Of a stretch of DNA of 50,641 bases, positions 23,239-32,300 are shown piece after piece. Made by a program: the position numbers and the translations under genes. Position 1 is the stretch's first letter, and each line of letters starts with the position of its first letter. This stretch comes from JAJZRV01 sp027442615 (GTDB taxonomy: Bacteria; Pseudomonadota; Gammaproteobacteria; Burkholderiales; Ferrovaceae): positions 1 to 50,641 of the forward strand of contig DAIBBI010000050.1 of the NCBI GenBank assembly GCA_027442615.1. The letters are read 5' to 3'. The notes below the pieces were generated by a model that ran no database searches, was not told the origin of the DNA, and was given only the letters and a program-made list of their open reading frames with translations.

Positions 23239-24834
23239 ATGTTGCAAACAGCATGGGGCACACGGGGCATGGTGACCGCTCCGCATGCCCTGGCCGCTCA
23301 GGCTGGACTGAATATCTTGCGCCAAGGCGGCAATGCCATCGAAGCGATGGTGGCGGCTGCCAGCACCATAGCCGTGGTGTATCCCCATATGAACAGCATC
23401 GGTGGCGACGGCTTTTGGGTGATTCTGCCTCCCAATGCCAAACCGCTGGCCATCAGCGCCTGTGGTGCCGCTGCTTCATTCGCCACCATCAACGCTTACC
23501 GCGCGCATGGAATGGATGCCATTCCCACGCGCGGCCCCTGGGCCGCCAACACTGTGGCGGGCACTGTGGGCGGCTGGCAGGCCGCATTGGAAGTGGCGCA
23601 GCAGCTGGGGGGCACAAAGTCGTTGGCAGAGTTGCTTGCAGAAGCCATTCGCTATGCGGAGGACGGCATTCCCGTGACGCCCAGCCAGGCGATGCTGACC
23701 GCCAAAAAGCTGGGAGAACTGCAAGGGCTGCCAGGCTTCGACGAAACGTTCCTGCCCGGAGGGGCAGTGCCGAGGGTGGGACAGCGTTTTGTGCAACCGC
23801 GCCTTGCAACCACGCTCAAACGCCTGGTGAGCGACGGCCTGGACAGTTTTTACCGCGGGTCCCTGGCGGCAGACATCGTGGCGGATCTCAGGGCGTTGGG
23901 CTCGCCTGTGAGCGCCGAGGATCTTGCAGGTTATCGTGCCGAAGTCGTGACGCCGCTGCACCTTGCACACGGCAGCGGTGATCTCTACAACATGACCTTG
24001 CCCACACAAGGTGCCGTGTCGCTGGCCATCCTCGGCATTGCCGAACGGACGGGGCTTGCGGCCGTGGCGCCCGACAGTGCGGACCATGTCCATCTCCTGG
24101 TGGAGTCCACCAAGCAGGCTTTCCATCTGCGCGACCAATATGTCACCGATCCCAGGGAATGCCCCATCGCTCCCCAGTCCTTGCTGGATGGTGCGCGCCT
24201 CGACGCATTGGCGGCCAGAATCCGGATGGACCGTGCGGCCCCATGGGGTGCGGGCCGCGGACCGGCGGACACCATCTGGATGGGCGCCATCGACGATAGC
24301 GGCCTGGCCGTGTCGTTCATCCAGAGCATCTACCACGAGTACGGCAGCGGGTGTGTGCTGCATGCAACAGGGATCAACTGGCAAAACCGGGGCGCCTCCT
24401 TCAGCCTGGACCCCCAGACCCTGCTGGCCTTGAAGCCTGGCAAGAAGCCTTTCCACACCCTCAATCCGGCTGCAGCGCGCCTGAAGGATGGGCGCGTCAT
24501 GGTATACGGCACCATGGGGGGTGATGGCCAGCCGCAAACCCAGGCCGCTGTATTTACGCGCCACGTGGTTTTCGGGCAACCCCTACAACAGGCCGTGACG
24601 GCGCCGCGTTGGCTCTTGGGCCGCACTTGGGGACAGACCTCGGATACCCTCAAGCTGGAGGCGCGCTTTCCGAAAGATCTGGTGGAAGCATTGCGCGCAC
24701 GGGGGCACGAGGTGGAGCTTCTGCCGGACTTCGATGAAACCGTGGGACACGCCGGAGCGGTGGTGCGTCATCCCGACGGATTTTTTGAAGGGGCGACAGA
24801 CCCGCGTTCCAACGGGGGCGTGGCCGCGTATTGA
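23239..24834 (+). CDS. Gamma-glutamyltransferase-family Ntn hydrolase (possibly oxamate amidohydrolase-like)
   Basis: A 531-residue proenzyme of the GGT superfamily. NILRQGGNAIEAMVAAAST, YPHMNSIGGDGFW and TVAGTVGGWQAAL are the N-terminal family blocks. The probable self-cleavage nucleophile is Thr345 in GPADTIWMGAIDDSG, which aligns with Thr391 of E. coli GGT, although the usual TTHxS is TIWMG. The late block YGTMGGDGQPQTQ replaces the SSPGG pocket of true GGTs; this variant resembles acylase/oxamate-hydrolase members such as HpxW. No signal peptide is seen, so it should act in the cytoplasm. It would release ammonia or an amino compound from an amide imported by the transporter upstream. The exact substrate is inference. 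Confidence 0.82.
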   Translation: MLQTAWGTRGMVTAPHALAAQAGLNILRQGGNAIEAMVAAASTIAVVYPHMNSIGGDGFWVILPPNAKPLAISACGAAASFATINAYRAHGMDAIPTRGPWAANTVAGTVGGWQAALEVAQQLGGTKSLAELLAEAIRYAEDGIPVTPSQAMLTAKKLGELQGLPGFDETFLPGGAVPRVGQRFVQPRLATTLKRLVSDGLDSFYRGSLAADIVADLRALGSPVSAEDLAGYRAEVVTPLHLAHGSGDLYNMTLPTQGAVSLAILGIAERTGLAAVAPDSADHVHLLVESTKQAFHLRDQYVTDPRECPIAPQSLLDGARLDALAARIRMDRAAPWGAGRGPADTIWMGAIDDSGLAVSFIQSIYHEYGSGCVLHATGINWQNRGASFSLDPQTLLALKPGKKPFHTLNPAAARLKDGRVMVYGTMGGDGQPQTQAAVFTRHVVFGQPLQQAVTAPRWLLGRTWGQTSDTLKLEARFPKDLVEALRARGHEVELLPDFDETVGHAGAVVRHPDGFFEGATDPRSNGGVAAY

Positions 24835-24835
24835 G

Positions 24836-25603
24836 TCAGGTGGAAAGCGTCCGATAGATGCCGATGAAGGCGGGGCCCACCAGTACCACTAATAGCCCGG
24901 GAAAAATGCAGAACACCAGCGGAAACAACAGCTTGACTCCAAGCGTGGCGGCGGCATGCTCCACCGTCCGGCGTCGTTGGTGCCGCAGGTGCTCTGCCTG
25001 CACGCCCAGCGCGTCGCCAACTCGGGTGCCAAAGCGCTCTGCCTGAATCAGCAAAGACACCAACCCATTCACCGATTCCAGCCCCACCCGCTGGGCCAGA
25101 TGGCGCAAGGCGCGCGTTCTGCCGCTACCCGCCGCAAGCTCCAGCGAAGCGGTGTGAAGCTCTTGTGCCAGCACAGGCGCGTGGTCGGTGAATTCACGGC
25201 TGACGCGGGCCACCGACTGCTCCAGCGAGAGTCCTGCCTCCACGCAGAGCACCAGAAGGTCCAGCAGCTCGGGCAGTGCACGTGCAATGGCCCTCTGGCG
25301 TCGACGAATGCGCAATGTCAGCCAGGTATTGGGAAGGTAGTATCCGGCCGTACTCGCAACGATCAGCAAAGCGCCCTGAAGCATGGCCGAACCTTGATGA
25401 AGCACCACCATCGCGACAAGACTTGCCGGCAATAGCAACGCCAGAACCGACTTGGCGGCAAAATAGGACAGCGGCGTGGCCGGCAGGCGCATGCCGGCAT
25501 TGAGAAAGCGGATTCTCAAAGCGCTTTGATGCCAGTCTTCCTGAGGGCGGGCCAGGCGACCCAGGGATTCCAGCCCATTTTTGATGTAACGCAACAGGGT
25601 CAT
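24836..25603 (-). CDS. tadC: Tad pilus inner-membrane protein TadC
   Basis: A 255-residue type II secretion F domain protein: about four membrane helices, with LPELLDLLVLCVEAGLSLEQSVARVSREF and RFGTRVGDALGVQAEHLRHQRR as the GspF-like core. TadC pairs with TadB as the platform for Flp pilus assembly. Its start overlaps the tadB stop (ATGA). It is the last gene of the tad operon and ends two bases from the convergent GGT gene. Confidence 0.92.
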   Translation of the reverse strand: MTLLRYIKNGLESLGRLARPQEDWHQSALRIRFLNAGMRLPATPLSYFAAKSVLALLLPASLVAMVVLHQGSAMLQGALLIVASTAGYYLPNTWLTLRIRRRQRAIARALPELLDLLVLCVEAGLSLEQSVARVSREFTDHAPVLAQELHTASLELAAGSGRTRALRHLAQRVGLESVNGLVSLLIQAERFGTRVGDALGVQAEHLRHQRRRTVEHAAATLGVKLLFPLVFCIFPGLLVVLVGPAFIGIYRTLST

Positions 25604-26388
25604 GGTTCAAGGTAAGTGATTTTTTTCATGATCAAAAGGCCGCAGCCCCACAGCACGAAGGCGCCAACGGCAACCCAGCGGCCGATGGGGTCCTCGGTGA
25701 GCAACCCAAGCAGCCCGGGATGTAGCGACTGCATCAGCAGCGCACAGGTAATGGGCAGAATGCTGAGGATCCAGGCGGACAACCGGCCCTCTGCGGACAT
25801 CACCTTAATCTGGGCGCGCAACGCTGCGCGCTCGCGAATGACGCGCGCCAACTGATCAAAGAGGCGCGTGATGTCCCCGCCTGTTTCACGATGCAGGCTG
25901 GTGGCCACGATGAAGGTTTTGAGGTCAGGCAGCGGCACGCGTGCGCCCAGGTGGCTCAAAGCCATCGGCAGACCCGCACCAAATCCGACCTCTTCCGTGG
26001 TAATGCGCAATTCTCCTGCCAGTGGCTCGCGCAGTTCGGTGCTGGCCAGTTCCAGGGCGCGCGGCAGATCATGGCCAGCGCGCAGCGCCCGACTGATGAA
26101 ATCTAGGGCGTCTGGAAATTGGGAGTCGATGCGGCGCAGGCGCCGCTGTCCGGCAAAGCGTCGCAACAGGGCCATATGACGTATCTGCCAGGAGCCTACG
26201 CCCGGCGAGGGGCGCATTGGCGGCAGTATTGGCGCCAGCGGCATGGGCTCGTGGTCCCACTGTGCCAGTCGGGCGTGCAGGTGGCGGCGCGGGCCAAAGT
26301 GACCATCCCACCACCAGGCCAGCCCCTCCAGCAGCAACAGCACGAGAAGAAAGAGGGATAGCGAAAAGATCCACAGTGCCGGGGTCAT
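25600..26388 (-). CDS. tadB: Tad pilus inner-membrane protein TadB
   Basis: A 262-residue GspF-domain protein. N-terminal helix (about 7-25), cytoplasmic domain with FPDALDFISRALRAGHDLPRALELAS and GGDITRLFDQLARVIRERAALRAQ, and two to three C-terminal helices. ATG 26388 overlaps the tadA stop; the longer frame upstream lies inside tadA. Works with TadC. Confidence 0.92.
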   Translation of the reverse strand: MTPALWIFSLSLFLLVLLLLEGLAWWWDGHFGPRRHLHARLAQWDHEPMPLAPILPPMRPSPGVGSWQIRHMALLRRFAGQRRLRRIDSQFPDALDFISRALRAGHDLPRALELASTELREPLAGELRITTEEVGFGAGLPMALSHLGARVPLPDLKTFIVATSLHRETGGDITRLFDQLARVIRERAALRAQIKVMSAEGRLSAWILSILPITCALLMQSLHPGLLGLLTEDPIGRWVAVGAFVLWGCGLLIMKKITYLEP

Positions 26389-27635
26389 GAGGATTGTTCC
26401 CAGGCCACGCCATAGAGCGCCAGGCGTTCGGCAAACACCGAAGAGGTTTTGGAAGCCACGAAGCTGCCTTCGATGCGCTTGTCCTTGAGGCGCCTCTGGG
26501 CCGTGAACACATGGCGCTGACGCGTCTGAAGGCGGCCCTGCCTGCGACCACATAATTCCGAGATGGAAGTGATTTTTCTGCTGCCATCGGGCAGGCGGGC
26601 CGTTTGAATGATGACCTGCAGCGCACTGCCGATCTGGGATCTCACATTGTTTTCAGACAGCCCCCCATGGCCCAGGGCCACCATGTTTTCCAGGCGGGTC
26701 AGCGCATCTTCGGGAGAGTTGGCGTGCAAGGTGGTGAGCGAACCTTCGTGTCCGGTATTCATGGCCTGCAACATGTCCAGTGCCTCCGCACCCCGCACCT
26801 CGCCCACGATCAGCCGATCAGGGCGCATGCGCAGGGCATTGCGCACCAGGTGGCGTGGCGTGATTTCTCCCTGTCCTTCAAGATTGGCCGGGCGCGTTTC
26901 AAGGCGGACCACATGGGTTTGGTGCAAGCGCAGTTCCGCGGCGTCTTCGATGGTGATGAGGCGTTCGTGGGGTGCGATGAATCCCGAGAGCACGTTGAGC
27001 AGCGTGGTTTTGCCGCTGCCCGTCCCTCCCGAGATCAGGATATTGAGACGGGCATGCACATAGCTTGTCAATAGGTCGCCCATCTCCCGGGTTAGACTGC
27101 CGTGTTCGATCAGGTCTTCCAGGGTAAGCGGGGCGGTGCCAAAGCGACGGATCGACAGCATTGGGCCGTCCAGAGCCAGTGGGGGAATGATGGCATTGAT
27201 CCGTGAACCGTCTGGCAGTCGTGCATCCACCATGGGGCTGGATTCATCAATGCGCCGCCCCACGCGCGAGACGATTTTGTCGATGGTTCGGATGAGGTGG
27301 TGGTCATCTTCAAATGATCGGGGTTCAAGGATCAGTCGTCCCCGTCGTTCCACGTAGATCTGGTCCGGGCCGTTGACGAGAATGTCCGAGATGTCGGGGT
27401 CCTGCAGCAGGGGCTCGAGCGGTCCCAGTCCCAGCATCTCGTGTTGGATGTCCTCCACCAGTTGGCGGTGTTCGATGGCATTGATGGTGGGTCGCTCTGC
27501 CAGGAGACAGCCTTCAATCCACGATTTGACTTCGTTGCGTTGGCGTTCCGGGTCGAGAGCCTGCAGATGGGTAAGGTCATACCGGTCCAGAAGGTGATGA
27601 TGGATTTTGGAACGAAGTGCGGACAATGATTTCAT
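26385..27635 (-). CDS. tadA: Tad pilus assembly ATPase TadA/CpaF
   Basis: A 416-residue secretion ATPase of the GspE/VirB11 family. Walker A GGTGSGKTT (203-211), Asp-box LITIEDAAELRL, Walker B region LIVGEVRGAEALDML with the catalytic Glu, and GHEGSLTTLHANSPEDALTRLENM. The N-terminal domain includes LGPLEPLLQDPDISDILVNG. It powers Flp pilus extension and possibly retraction. It follows tadZ by 12 bp. Confidence 0.95.
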   Translation of the reverse strand: MKSLSALRSKIHHHLLDRYDLTHLQALDPERQRNEVKSWIEGCLLAERPTINAIEHRQLVEDIQHEMLGLGPLEPLLQDPDISDILVNGPDQIYVERRGRLILEPRSFEDDHHLIRTIDKIVSRVGRRIDESSPMVDARLPDGSRINAIIPPLALDGPMLSIRRFGTAPLTLEDLIEHGSLTREMGDLLTSYVHARLNILISGGTGSGKTTLLNVLSGFIAPHERLITIEDAAELRLHQTHVVRLETRPANLEGQGEITPRHLVRNALRMRPDRLIVGEVRGAEALDMLQAMNTGHEGSLTTLHANSPEDALTRLENMVALGHGGLSENNVRSQIGSALQVIIQTARLPDGSRKITSISELCGRRQGRLQTRQRHVFTAQRRLKDKRIEGSFVASKTSSVFAERLALYGVAWEQSS

Positions 27636-27647
27636 GGGGATTGCAGT

Positions 27648-28481
27648 TCACGGGTGTTGTGGGTTCCAGCGCCATTGTTTTTTCCACCAGCGTTGCAACG
27701 GACCGTGGGGTTTGCTGCCTGTGGGTTCTGGGGCGGGAACGAGGGCTCGTGCCAAGGTGATCAGGCTTTGGCTGATGGGGTGAAAGGGGGCCTGGTGCCA
27801 GAGCGCATGGGCGCCTTCGATGCAATTGCGCACAAGTACGGCATCCTCGGGAATCTGGTGCTCGACGTGAGCACCCAGGGCGCGGTCCATCGTTTTAGGT
27901 TGCGGCACGCTCGCTGCGCTGACCCGATTGAGTACGGGCAGGATGTGCGTGGGGTCTATGCCCTGCGCGATTACCGCGCTGAGCAGCCGCCGCCCGTCAC
28001 GAACCATGGGAAGCGTGGATTGCAAAACTGGCAGCAGGCGATCGGCAGCACGCAGCAGAGCCATCATCCGTGCGTCCATTGCGCGTCCGCAATCCACCAG
28101 AATGCAGTCAAAATGCGCACGCGCTGCTTCCAGAATGGCCAGGCAGCCGTCCGGAATCAGGGCAGCGTCCTGCAGGGGGTTATCCGGTGCGGCAAGCACG
28201 CCCAACCGTGGTTGCGGCCAGAGCAGCGTGGATTCCAGCAGCGCATCGTCGAAGCGTTCGGGGTGTCGTAGCAGATCGCCCAGCGTGGCTTTGGGTTCGT
28301 TTTGCGACAACATCAGGGATGCGTCACCAAAAGGGTGGACGCCATCGATGACCAGCACCTTGAGCTGCCAGCGAAGCGCCAGAAAACACCCCAACTGCGT
28401 CGTCAGGAAAGTGGTCCCCACGCCACCCTTGCAACTGAAGAGCGCGATGACGTGGCCGCAGGTGTGTTGGGCGGGTGCCAT
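27648..28481 (-). CDS. tadZ: Tad localisation ATPase TadZ/CpaE, without receiver domain
   Basis: A 277-residue MinD/ParA-like protein. The deviant Walker A is CKGGVGTT (about 17-24), followed by VLVIDGVHPFGDASLML and ILVDCGRAMDARMMALL. Typical CpaE/TadZ proteins carry an N-terminal pseudo-receiver domain of about 120 residues; this one begins almost at the ATPase domain. Even the longest in-frame extension (to 28622) would not add it, and that region overlaps the upstream tadE-like gene. Start ATG 28481 is chosen from that overlap and the family match. It would place the Tad machine at a cell pole. Confidence 0.85.
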   Translation of the reverse strand: MAPAQHTCGHVIALFSCKGGVGTTFLTTQLGCFLALRWQLKVLVIDGVHPFGDASLMLSQNEPKATLGDLLRHPERFDDALLESTLLWPQPRLGVLAAPDNPLQDAALIPDGCLAILEAARAHFDCILVDCGRAMDARMMALLRAADRLLPVLQSTLPMVRDGRRLLSAVIAQGIDPTHILPVLNRVSAASVPQPKTMDRALGAHVEHQIPEDAVLVRNCIEGAHALWHQAPFHPISQSLITLARALVPAPEPTGSKPHGPLQRWWKKQWRWNPQHP

Positions 28482-28486
28482 ATCAT

Positions 28487-29023
28487 CTATCCGGAGATGG
28501 ACCCTGCGCTTTCCAGGGGCAGTGTGACCGTGGATAGGGGCAGAAACAGCTGAAAGACGTTTCCGAAAATGCCGATCGGCAAATAGGGTACGGGCTGGCA
28601 TGGTACTGTGCCGGGTGTGCATAGACTGGCCTGAACTGCCGTGACACAGGGACTGATGCCCTGGGCGCAGTTGGCCTGATTGAGTGCTGGATTGGTGGGG
28701 GGTGCCGTGGCGGTGAGCGCACCAAAATCGCCTGACATGAACTGGATCATGACTGTCCAGTTGGTGATTTCTCCCACGCCTGGAAAGGACACGGTGCCGC
28801 TGCTCGCCCCGGGTTGCAACACGGCATCGTACTGGGTTAATGGGGTGAGCCCCTGTACGGCCGCATCGCGCGCGGCCCGGCGTGTCACCTCTTGGGCCGA
28901 ATTCCAGACGAACAGGACGCGCCCCAGTTCCATGACCCCAAACAGCATGGGCAGCAGCAGTGCGGCCACCAGCGCAAACTCCACGCTCATAGTGCCGCGT
29001 TCCCCGGGTTTAGTTGTTGGCAT
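28487..29023 (-). CDS. TadE/TadF-like pseudopilin
   Basis: A 178-residue protein with an N-terminal pilin-like helix after a basic leader (GERGTMSVEFALVAALLLPMLFGVMELGR), the Glu-containing TadE signature, then a Ser/Thr/Pro-rich exported part with four Cys. TadE/F pseudopilins are made as prepilins and are needed for Flp fibre assembly. The start overlaps the end of the preceding TadE-like gene by 14 bp. Confidence 0.82.
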   Translation of the reverse strand: MPTTKPGERGTMSVEFALVAALLLPMLFGVMELGRVLFVWNSAQEVTRRAARDAAVQGLTPLTQYDAVLQPGASSGTVSFPGVGEITNWTVMIQFMSGDFGALTATAPPTNPALNQANCAQGISPCVTAVQASLCTPGTVPCQPVPYLPIGIFGNVFQLFLPLSTVTLPLESAGSISG

Positions 29024-29558
29024 AGCGATAGAGCGCCGTGGCGTTGAGGGTCAAACGGTATCCGCTGTCTGCATTGATGAAGGTGTAGCCCGTTCCTCCT
29101 GATAGCGGAAAATAAAAAGGCAGCCATGAACCGAGGTTGGGGAGCGTCAGGGTAATGCTGGTCTGCACATAGCCCAGCGTGCCATCCACTGCGACATTGG
29201 AGCCTGGCACGCAATAGGCAGGTGGTGCTGCAAAGGGGTTAAACGCGGGATCCAGGCAAACCAGCGCGATGTTGGCGTTCTGGATGTTGGCAATGCCGCT
29301 GCTACGGATGTCCTGAAGTAGTTGCGCTTCGACGCCGGGCATGCGCTGCCCCAGCTGGGTGGGTGGTGCGAGACTGAGTGCGCGGGCGCCCTCCTGGGCC
29401 GATTTCTGCAATACGTTCTGGGTCCAGTACACCCGGCCAAATTCCGCGATGAAGGCGCAGAGCGTTACCAGCAAAGGCAGTATCAACGCCATTTCCACGG
29501 CTGCCGTACCGTTTTGGCTTCGATGGGGGTGATCGGCGCGTTTGGTGATTGTGAACAA
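29010..29558 (-). CDS. TadE/TadF-like pseudopilin, TTG start proposed
   Basis: A 182-residue protein when read from a TTG at 29558, with AAGG upstream and 8 bp after the tadG-like stop. The N-terminus then reads MFTITKRADHPHRSQ, followed by the TadE helix NGTAAVEMALILPLLVTLCAFIAEFGR. The longer frame to 29789 would lie inside the tadG-like gene and destroys the prepilin layout, so it is rejected. The rest is exported and has paired Cys (CLDPAFNPFAAPPAYC). A second TadE/F gene follows. Confidence 0.75.
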   Translation of the reverse strand: MFTITKRADHPHRSQNGTAAVEMALILPLLVTLCAFIAEFGRVYWTQNVLQKSAQEGARALSLAPPTQLGQRMPGVEAQLLQDIRSSGIANIQNANIALVCLDPAFNPFAAPPAYCVPGSNVAVDGTLGYVQTSITLTLPNLGSWLPFYFPLSGGTGYTFINADSGYRLTLNATALYRYANN

Positions 29559-29566
29559 GGGGGGCC

Positions 29567-30157
29567 TTAGCGATAGAGCAGCGGGGAGGTGGGCGACGCA
29601 TAACCCGCCACCGCATATCCAAAGGGCGTCAGGGCGGCTGGCGAAGCCATGCCCAACAGGTTGAAAACCTGGGCAAAGTAAGGGATGAGTGCAGCTTGCA
29701 TCCCGGTATCCACTTCCAGGTATCGCAGGCCGGTGGCATCCACCACCCCGGTGCTGGCACTGTTGCTGGTTGCGCCCACAAAAGCGCAATCAGGCGCCAG
29801 CGGGCTCCAGTGCAAGGCCGTGACGCTGCCACCGCGCAAGGCGCTGGTGGCGCTATTGCCGTTGGCACATGCGCCCAGGCGAAAGGTGGCTTGGCCGGGA
29901 TCCAGCCGTACATTTTGTTCCAGCGCCAGATGGTAGCGGGACAGCACTGCCTGGGCTTCCAGCACGGCATTCAGCGTGCCGGCGACCGTGTTGTCCAGTT
30001 GGCGCGCACCCGCCAGAGCGGCGGCGTCCGCAGCGGTCTGGAGCGTGCCGCGCGCAACGTAGAGACGCGACAGGTCCAGCGCCATGGCGATAAATGCCAG
30101 AAGCACCATCAGCACGGTCATCAGGATCAGTGTGACGCTGCCGGATTGTGTTTTCAT
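29567..30157 (-). CDS. tadG: TadG-like pilus assembly protein
   Basis: A 196-residue protein with a TadE/G-type N-terminal helix (SGSVTLILMTVLMVLLAFIAMALDLSRLYVARGTLQ) and the typical AADAAALAGARQL segment after it. TadG proteins often continue into a von Willebrand-type domain; here the protein is short and stops after about 160 exported residues, like many beta-proteobacterial versions. Start overlaps the secretin gene stop by four bases. Confidence 0.85.
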   Translation of the reverse strand: MKTQSGSVTLILMTVLMVLLAFIAMALDLSRLYVARGTLQTAADAAALAGARQLDNTVAGTLNAVLEAQAVLSRYHLALEQNVRLDPGQATFRLGACANGNSATSALRGGSVTALHWSPLAPDCAFVGATSNSASTGVVDATGLRYLEVDTGMQAALIPYFAQVFNLLGMASPAALTPFGYAVAGYASPTSPLLYR

Positions 30158-31524
30158 GGTTTGCCCTCAAGGCGCCCGCCCAAGAGCCGTTCCATGACGC
30201 CAGGTTCGCGATAATGGTCCGTGGGCAGGTCTGGCAGCGCATTGCTGGGGATCACGAGATGCGGGGTCACCACAAACACCAGCTCGGTCTTGTCGGTCTG
30301 GAAATTGGGGCTGCGAAACAGTGCGCCCAACAACGGAATGTCCCCCAGGAAAGGCATGGCATTGAGTGTGGCGTTCACGTTATTGCGCACCAGTCCGCCA
30401 ATCACGAAATGCTCGCCGTCCCTTAGCTGAACGGTGGTGCTTGCACGCCGGGTGGTGAAGGAGGGCAGGATGGTGGGTGCCAGTCCAGGCCCGCTGCTGA
30501 CGTTGACGCCCTGCGGATTCAGTTCGGATACTTCGGGAGTAACCGTAAGCCATATCTGCCCGCCTTCCAGCACCTTGGGCAGGAAATGCAGCGATACGCC
30601 ATATTCCTGCTCGGTCAGCGTGACCATGCTGCCGCCCATGCCATTGGGTGTGCTGGTGGGGATGAGCACCTTGCCGCCCGCGAGGAAATGGGCTTCCTGC
30701 CCGCTTAGCGCCATGACCGTGGGCTCTGCCAGGATTTTGATCAAACCGTCGCTGTGTTGGCCGTCCAGCGATACCGACAGGGCGTGGTTGAACGTGATCT
30801 GGGCAGGACCTTGCGTGAGGAGGTTGGAGAGGATGCCAAACGACCAGGCCCCTCCTGATTTCTGGTACTGAACCGAGGCCCCCAACTCATCCATCAGAAG
30901 GCGCGATACCTCGGCCACTTTTACCTCCAGCATGATTTGCGCCGGTTCTGCCACGGTGAGCAGGTTGATGACGTGTGGTGAGGGCCACGCCGCAGGCGTG
31001 GCAACCCCCGGAACAGCATGCGTACCGGGGCTGCCATTGCCGGTGGCCGCTGCTCCCTGCGTGGCAGGAGGCCCGGGCAGGTGTGTCAGAAAGGCCTGTG
31101 CAATGGCCACGGCCTGTTCGGAGCGGATTACGTCGGAGACCCGGCCTGCCAGCACCACGGATTCCCCGCTGGAGGACACCTGGATTTGCTGCTCGCCTGG
31201 AAGTAGCAGGCGCAACCGGGCCTGCAAGGGGGCGACATCTCGTTCCACGTTCAGATTGAAGATCTGCAACCGGTCATGGTCCTGCCACAGCAGGACGTTG
31301 GTGGAGCCTGCCGATTTGCCGACCAGGTAAAGATCACGGTGGCCCAGCAACACCACGTCGGCCACCTGGGGTTGTCCCACGGACAATCGCGAGACCCGAT
31401 GTTCCAGCGCAACGACGGTGGATTTGCCTTCCAGCAGGGTGAGCGCGTGTTCTTCAGGGATCCTCTGCGCCGATGCGCTGCCGACCAGTGAGGCGAGCAG
31501 CGCCCATGTGATGCGGGACTTCAT
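30154..31524 (-). CDS. rcpA: Tad outer-membrane secretin RcpA/CpaC
   Basis: A 456-residue secretin: signal peptide (1-19, SASA), N-terminal pilus/secretin domain (VVALEHRVSRLSVGQPQVADVVLLG... LYLVGKSAGSTNVLLW), a BON-like segment (SSSGESVVLAGRVSD) and the C-terminal secretin domain with VPxxSxxPxxG-like IPTSTPNGMGG and DGEHFVIGGLVRNNVN. It forms the outer-membrane channel for the Flp pilus. No separate pilotin or RcpB gene was seen nearby. Confidence 0.93.
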   Translation of the reverse strand: MKSRITWALLASLVGSASAQRIPEEHALTLLEGKSTVVALEHRVSRLSVGQPQVADVVLLGHRDLYLVGKSAGSTNVLLWQDHDRLQIFNLNVERDVAPLQARLRLLLPGEQQIQVSSSGESVVLAGRVSDVIRSEQAVAIAQAFLTHLPGPPATQGAAATGNGSPGTHAVPGVATPAAWPSPHVINLLTVAEPAQIMLEVKVAEVSRLLMDELGASVQYQKSGGAWSFGILSNLLTQGPAQITFNHALSVSLDGQHSDGLIKILAEPTVMALSGQEAHFLAGGKVLIPTSTPNGMGGSMVTLTEQEYGVSLHFLPKVLEGGQIWLTVTPEVSELNPQGVNVSSGPGLAPTILPSFTTRRASTTVQLRDGEHFVIGGLVRNNVNATLNAMPFLGDIPLLGALFRSPNFQTDKTELVFVVTPHLVIPSNALPDLPTDHYREPGVMERLLGGRLEGKP

Positions 31525-32300
31525 CGTTGCATGCTCCGTTCAACGCCACGGATCACTTCGGTGGCAGGAGCCTGCATGGTTGATGGTACGGTGCCAAAGC
31601 GCCCAAGCAGCGTCTGCCGGGTTGCTCCCGTGGTGGCAGTGATCTGCTGGTCCACTTGATTGCGCAACACCAGGGACAGGGTGCCGATGCTGCGTGCCAG
31701 GTCCAGTTGTTCCGCTTCCGTGGGCGTTACCTCCAGCGTAACCGCATTGACCACGTGCGGGCGGGTCTCGTCCTGATTGGCCTCTTGCGCCACAGCCAGC
31801 ACGGGCACGTGCTCCAGCACGATCTTTGAGACGCTGCTGCCGGCGTGGCCAGACGCCCCCTCATGAAGGCTGTTGACCACGACGTCCACATAATTTCCGG
31901 GCAGTGCAAACCCTGCCACACCCACCACCTCATTGACGCGTACGGTCATGGCGCGCCGGCCGTGGGTGATGACGGCAGACAAACCTCCCCGCGTGCCTTC
32001 CGGTGCCAGCACGCTCTCCAGGATGGGAGTTCCTTGCGGTATCGTCATGCGCACGTAGCGTCCTTCAAGACGGGAAGCATCACTGACGAAGCCCTGAGGC
32101 AGCAGATGGCTGGGCCATTCCAGCGCAGTGACATTGGCAGGGGTCAGGCGCGTGCCCTGCGGCAGGGTGGTAGCAGCTACGGCCACCGGCACGGACTTGA
32201 TGCGGGCCGCCCTGATCAGCCAGCGGGCCGAGAGGGTGGACGCACCCAGCGCCAGCACGATGCCGCCGGCGATCCACCAGGGTTTATGGTGGGGGGTCAT
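31521..32300 (-). CDS. rcpC: Tad pilus protein RcpC/CpaB
   Basis: A 259-residue protein with one N-terminal membrane helix (about 8-28) and a SAF domain (PVAVAATTLPQGTRLTPANVTALEWP) followed by the CpaB/RcpC domain (GFALPGNYVDVVVN... TLEVTPTEAEQLDLARSIGTLSLVLRNQ). ATG 32300 overlaps the stop of the truncated prepilin peptidase; the longer frame lies within it. CpaB may bind peptidoglycan or stabilise the secretin. Confidence 0.9.
   Translation of the reverse strand: MTPHHKPWWIAGGIVLALGASTLSARWLIRAARIKSVPVAVAATTLPQGTRLTPANVTALEWPSHLLPQGFVSDASRLEGRYVRMTIPQGTPILESVLAPEGTRGGLSAVITHGRRAMTVRVNEVVGVAGFALPGNYVDVVVNSLHEGASGHAGSSVSKIVLEHVPVLAVAQEANQDETRPHVVNAVTLEVTPTEAEQLDLARSIGTLSLVLRNQVDQQITATTGATRQTLLGRFGTVPSTMQAPATEVIRGVERSMQR

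Noticed and set aside
23476..24579. 367-residue minus-strand frame
   Set aside because: It is antisense to the GGT-like gene and consists of compositionally biased sequence without a motif.
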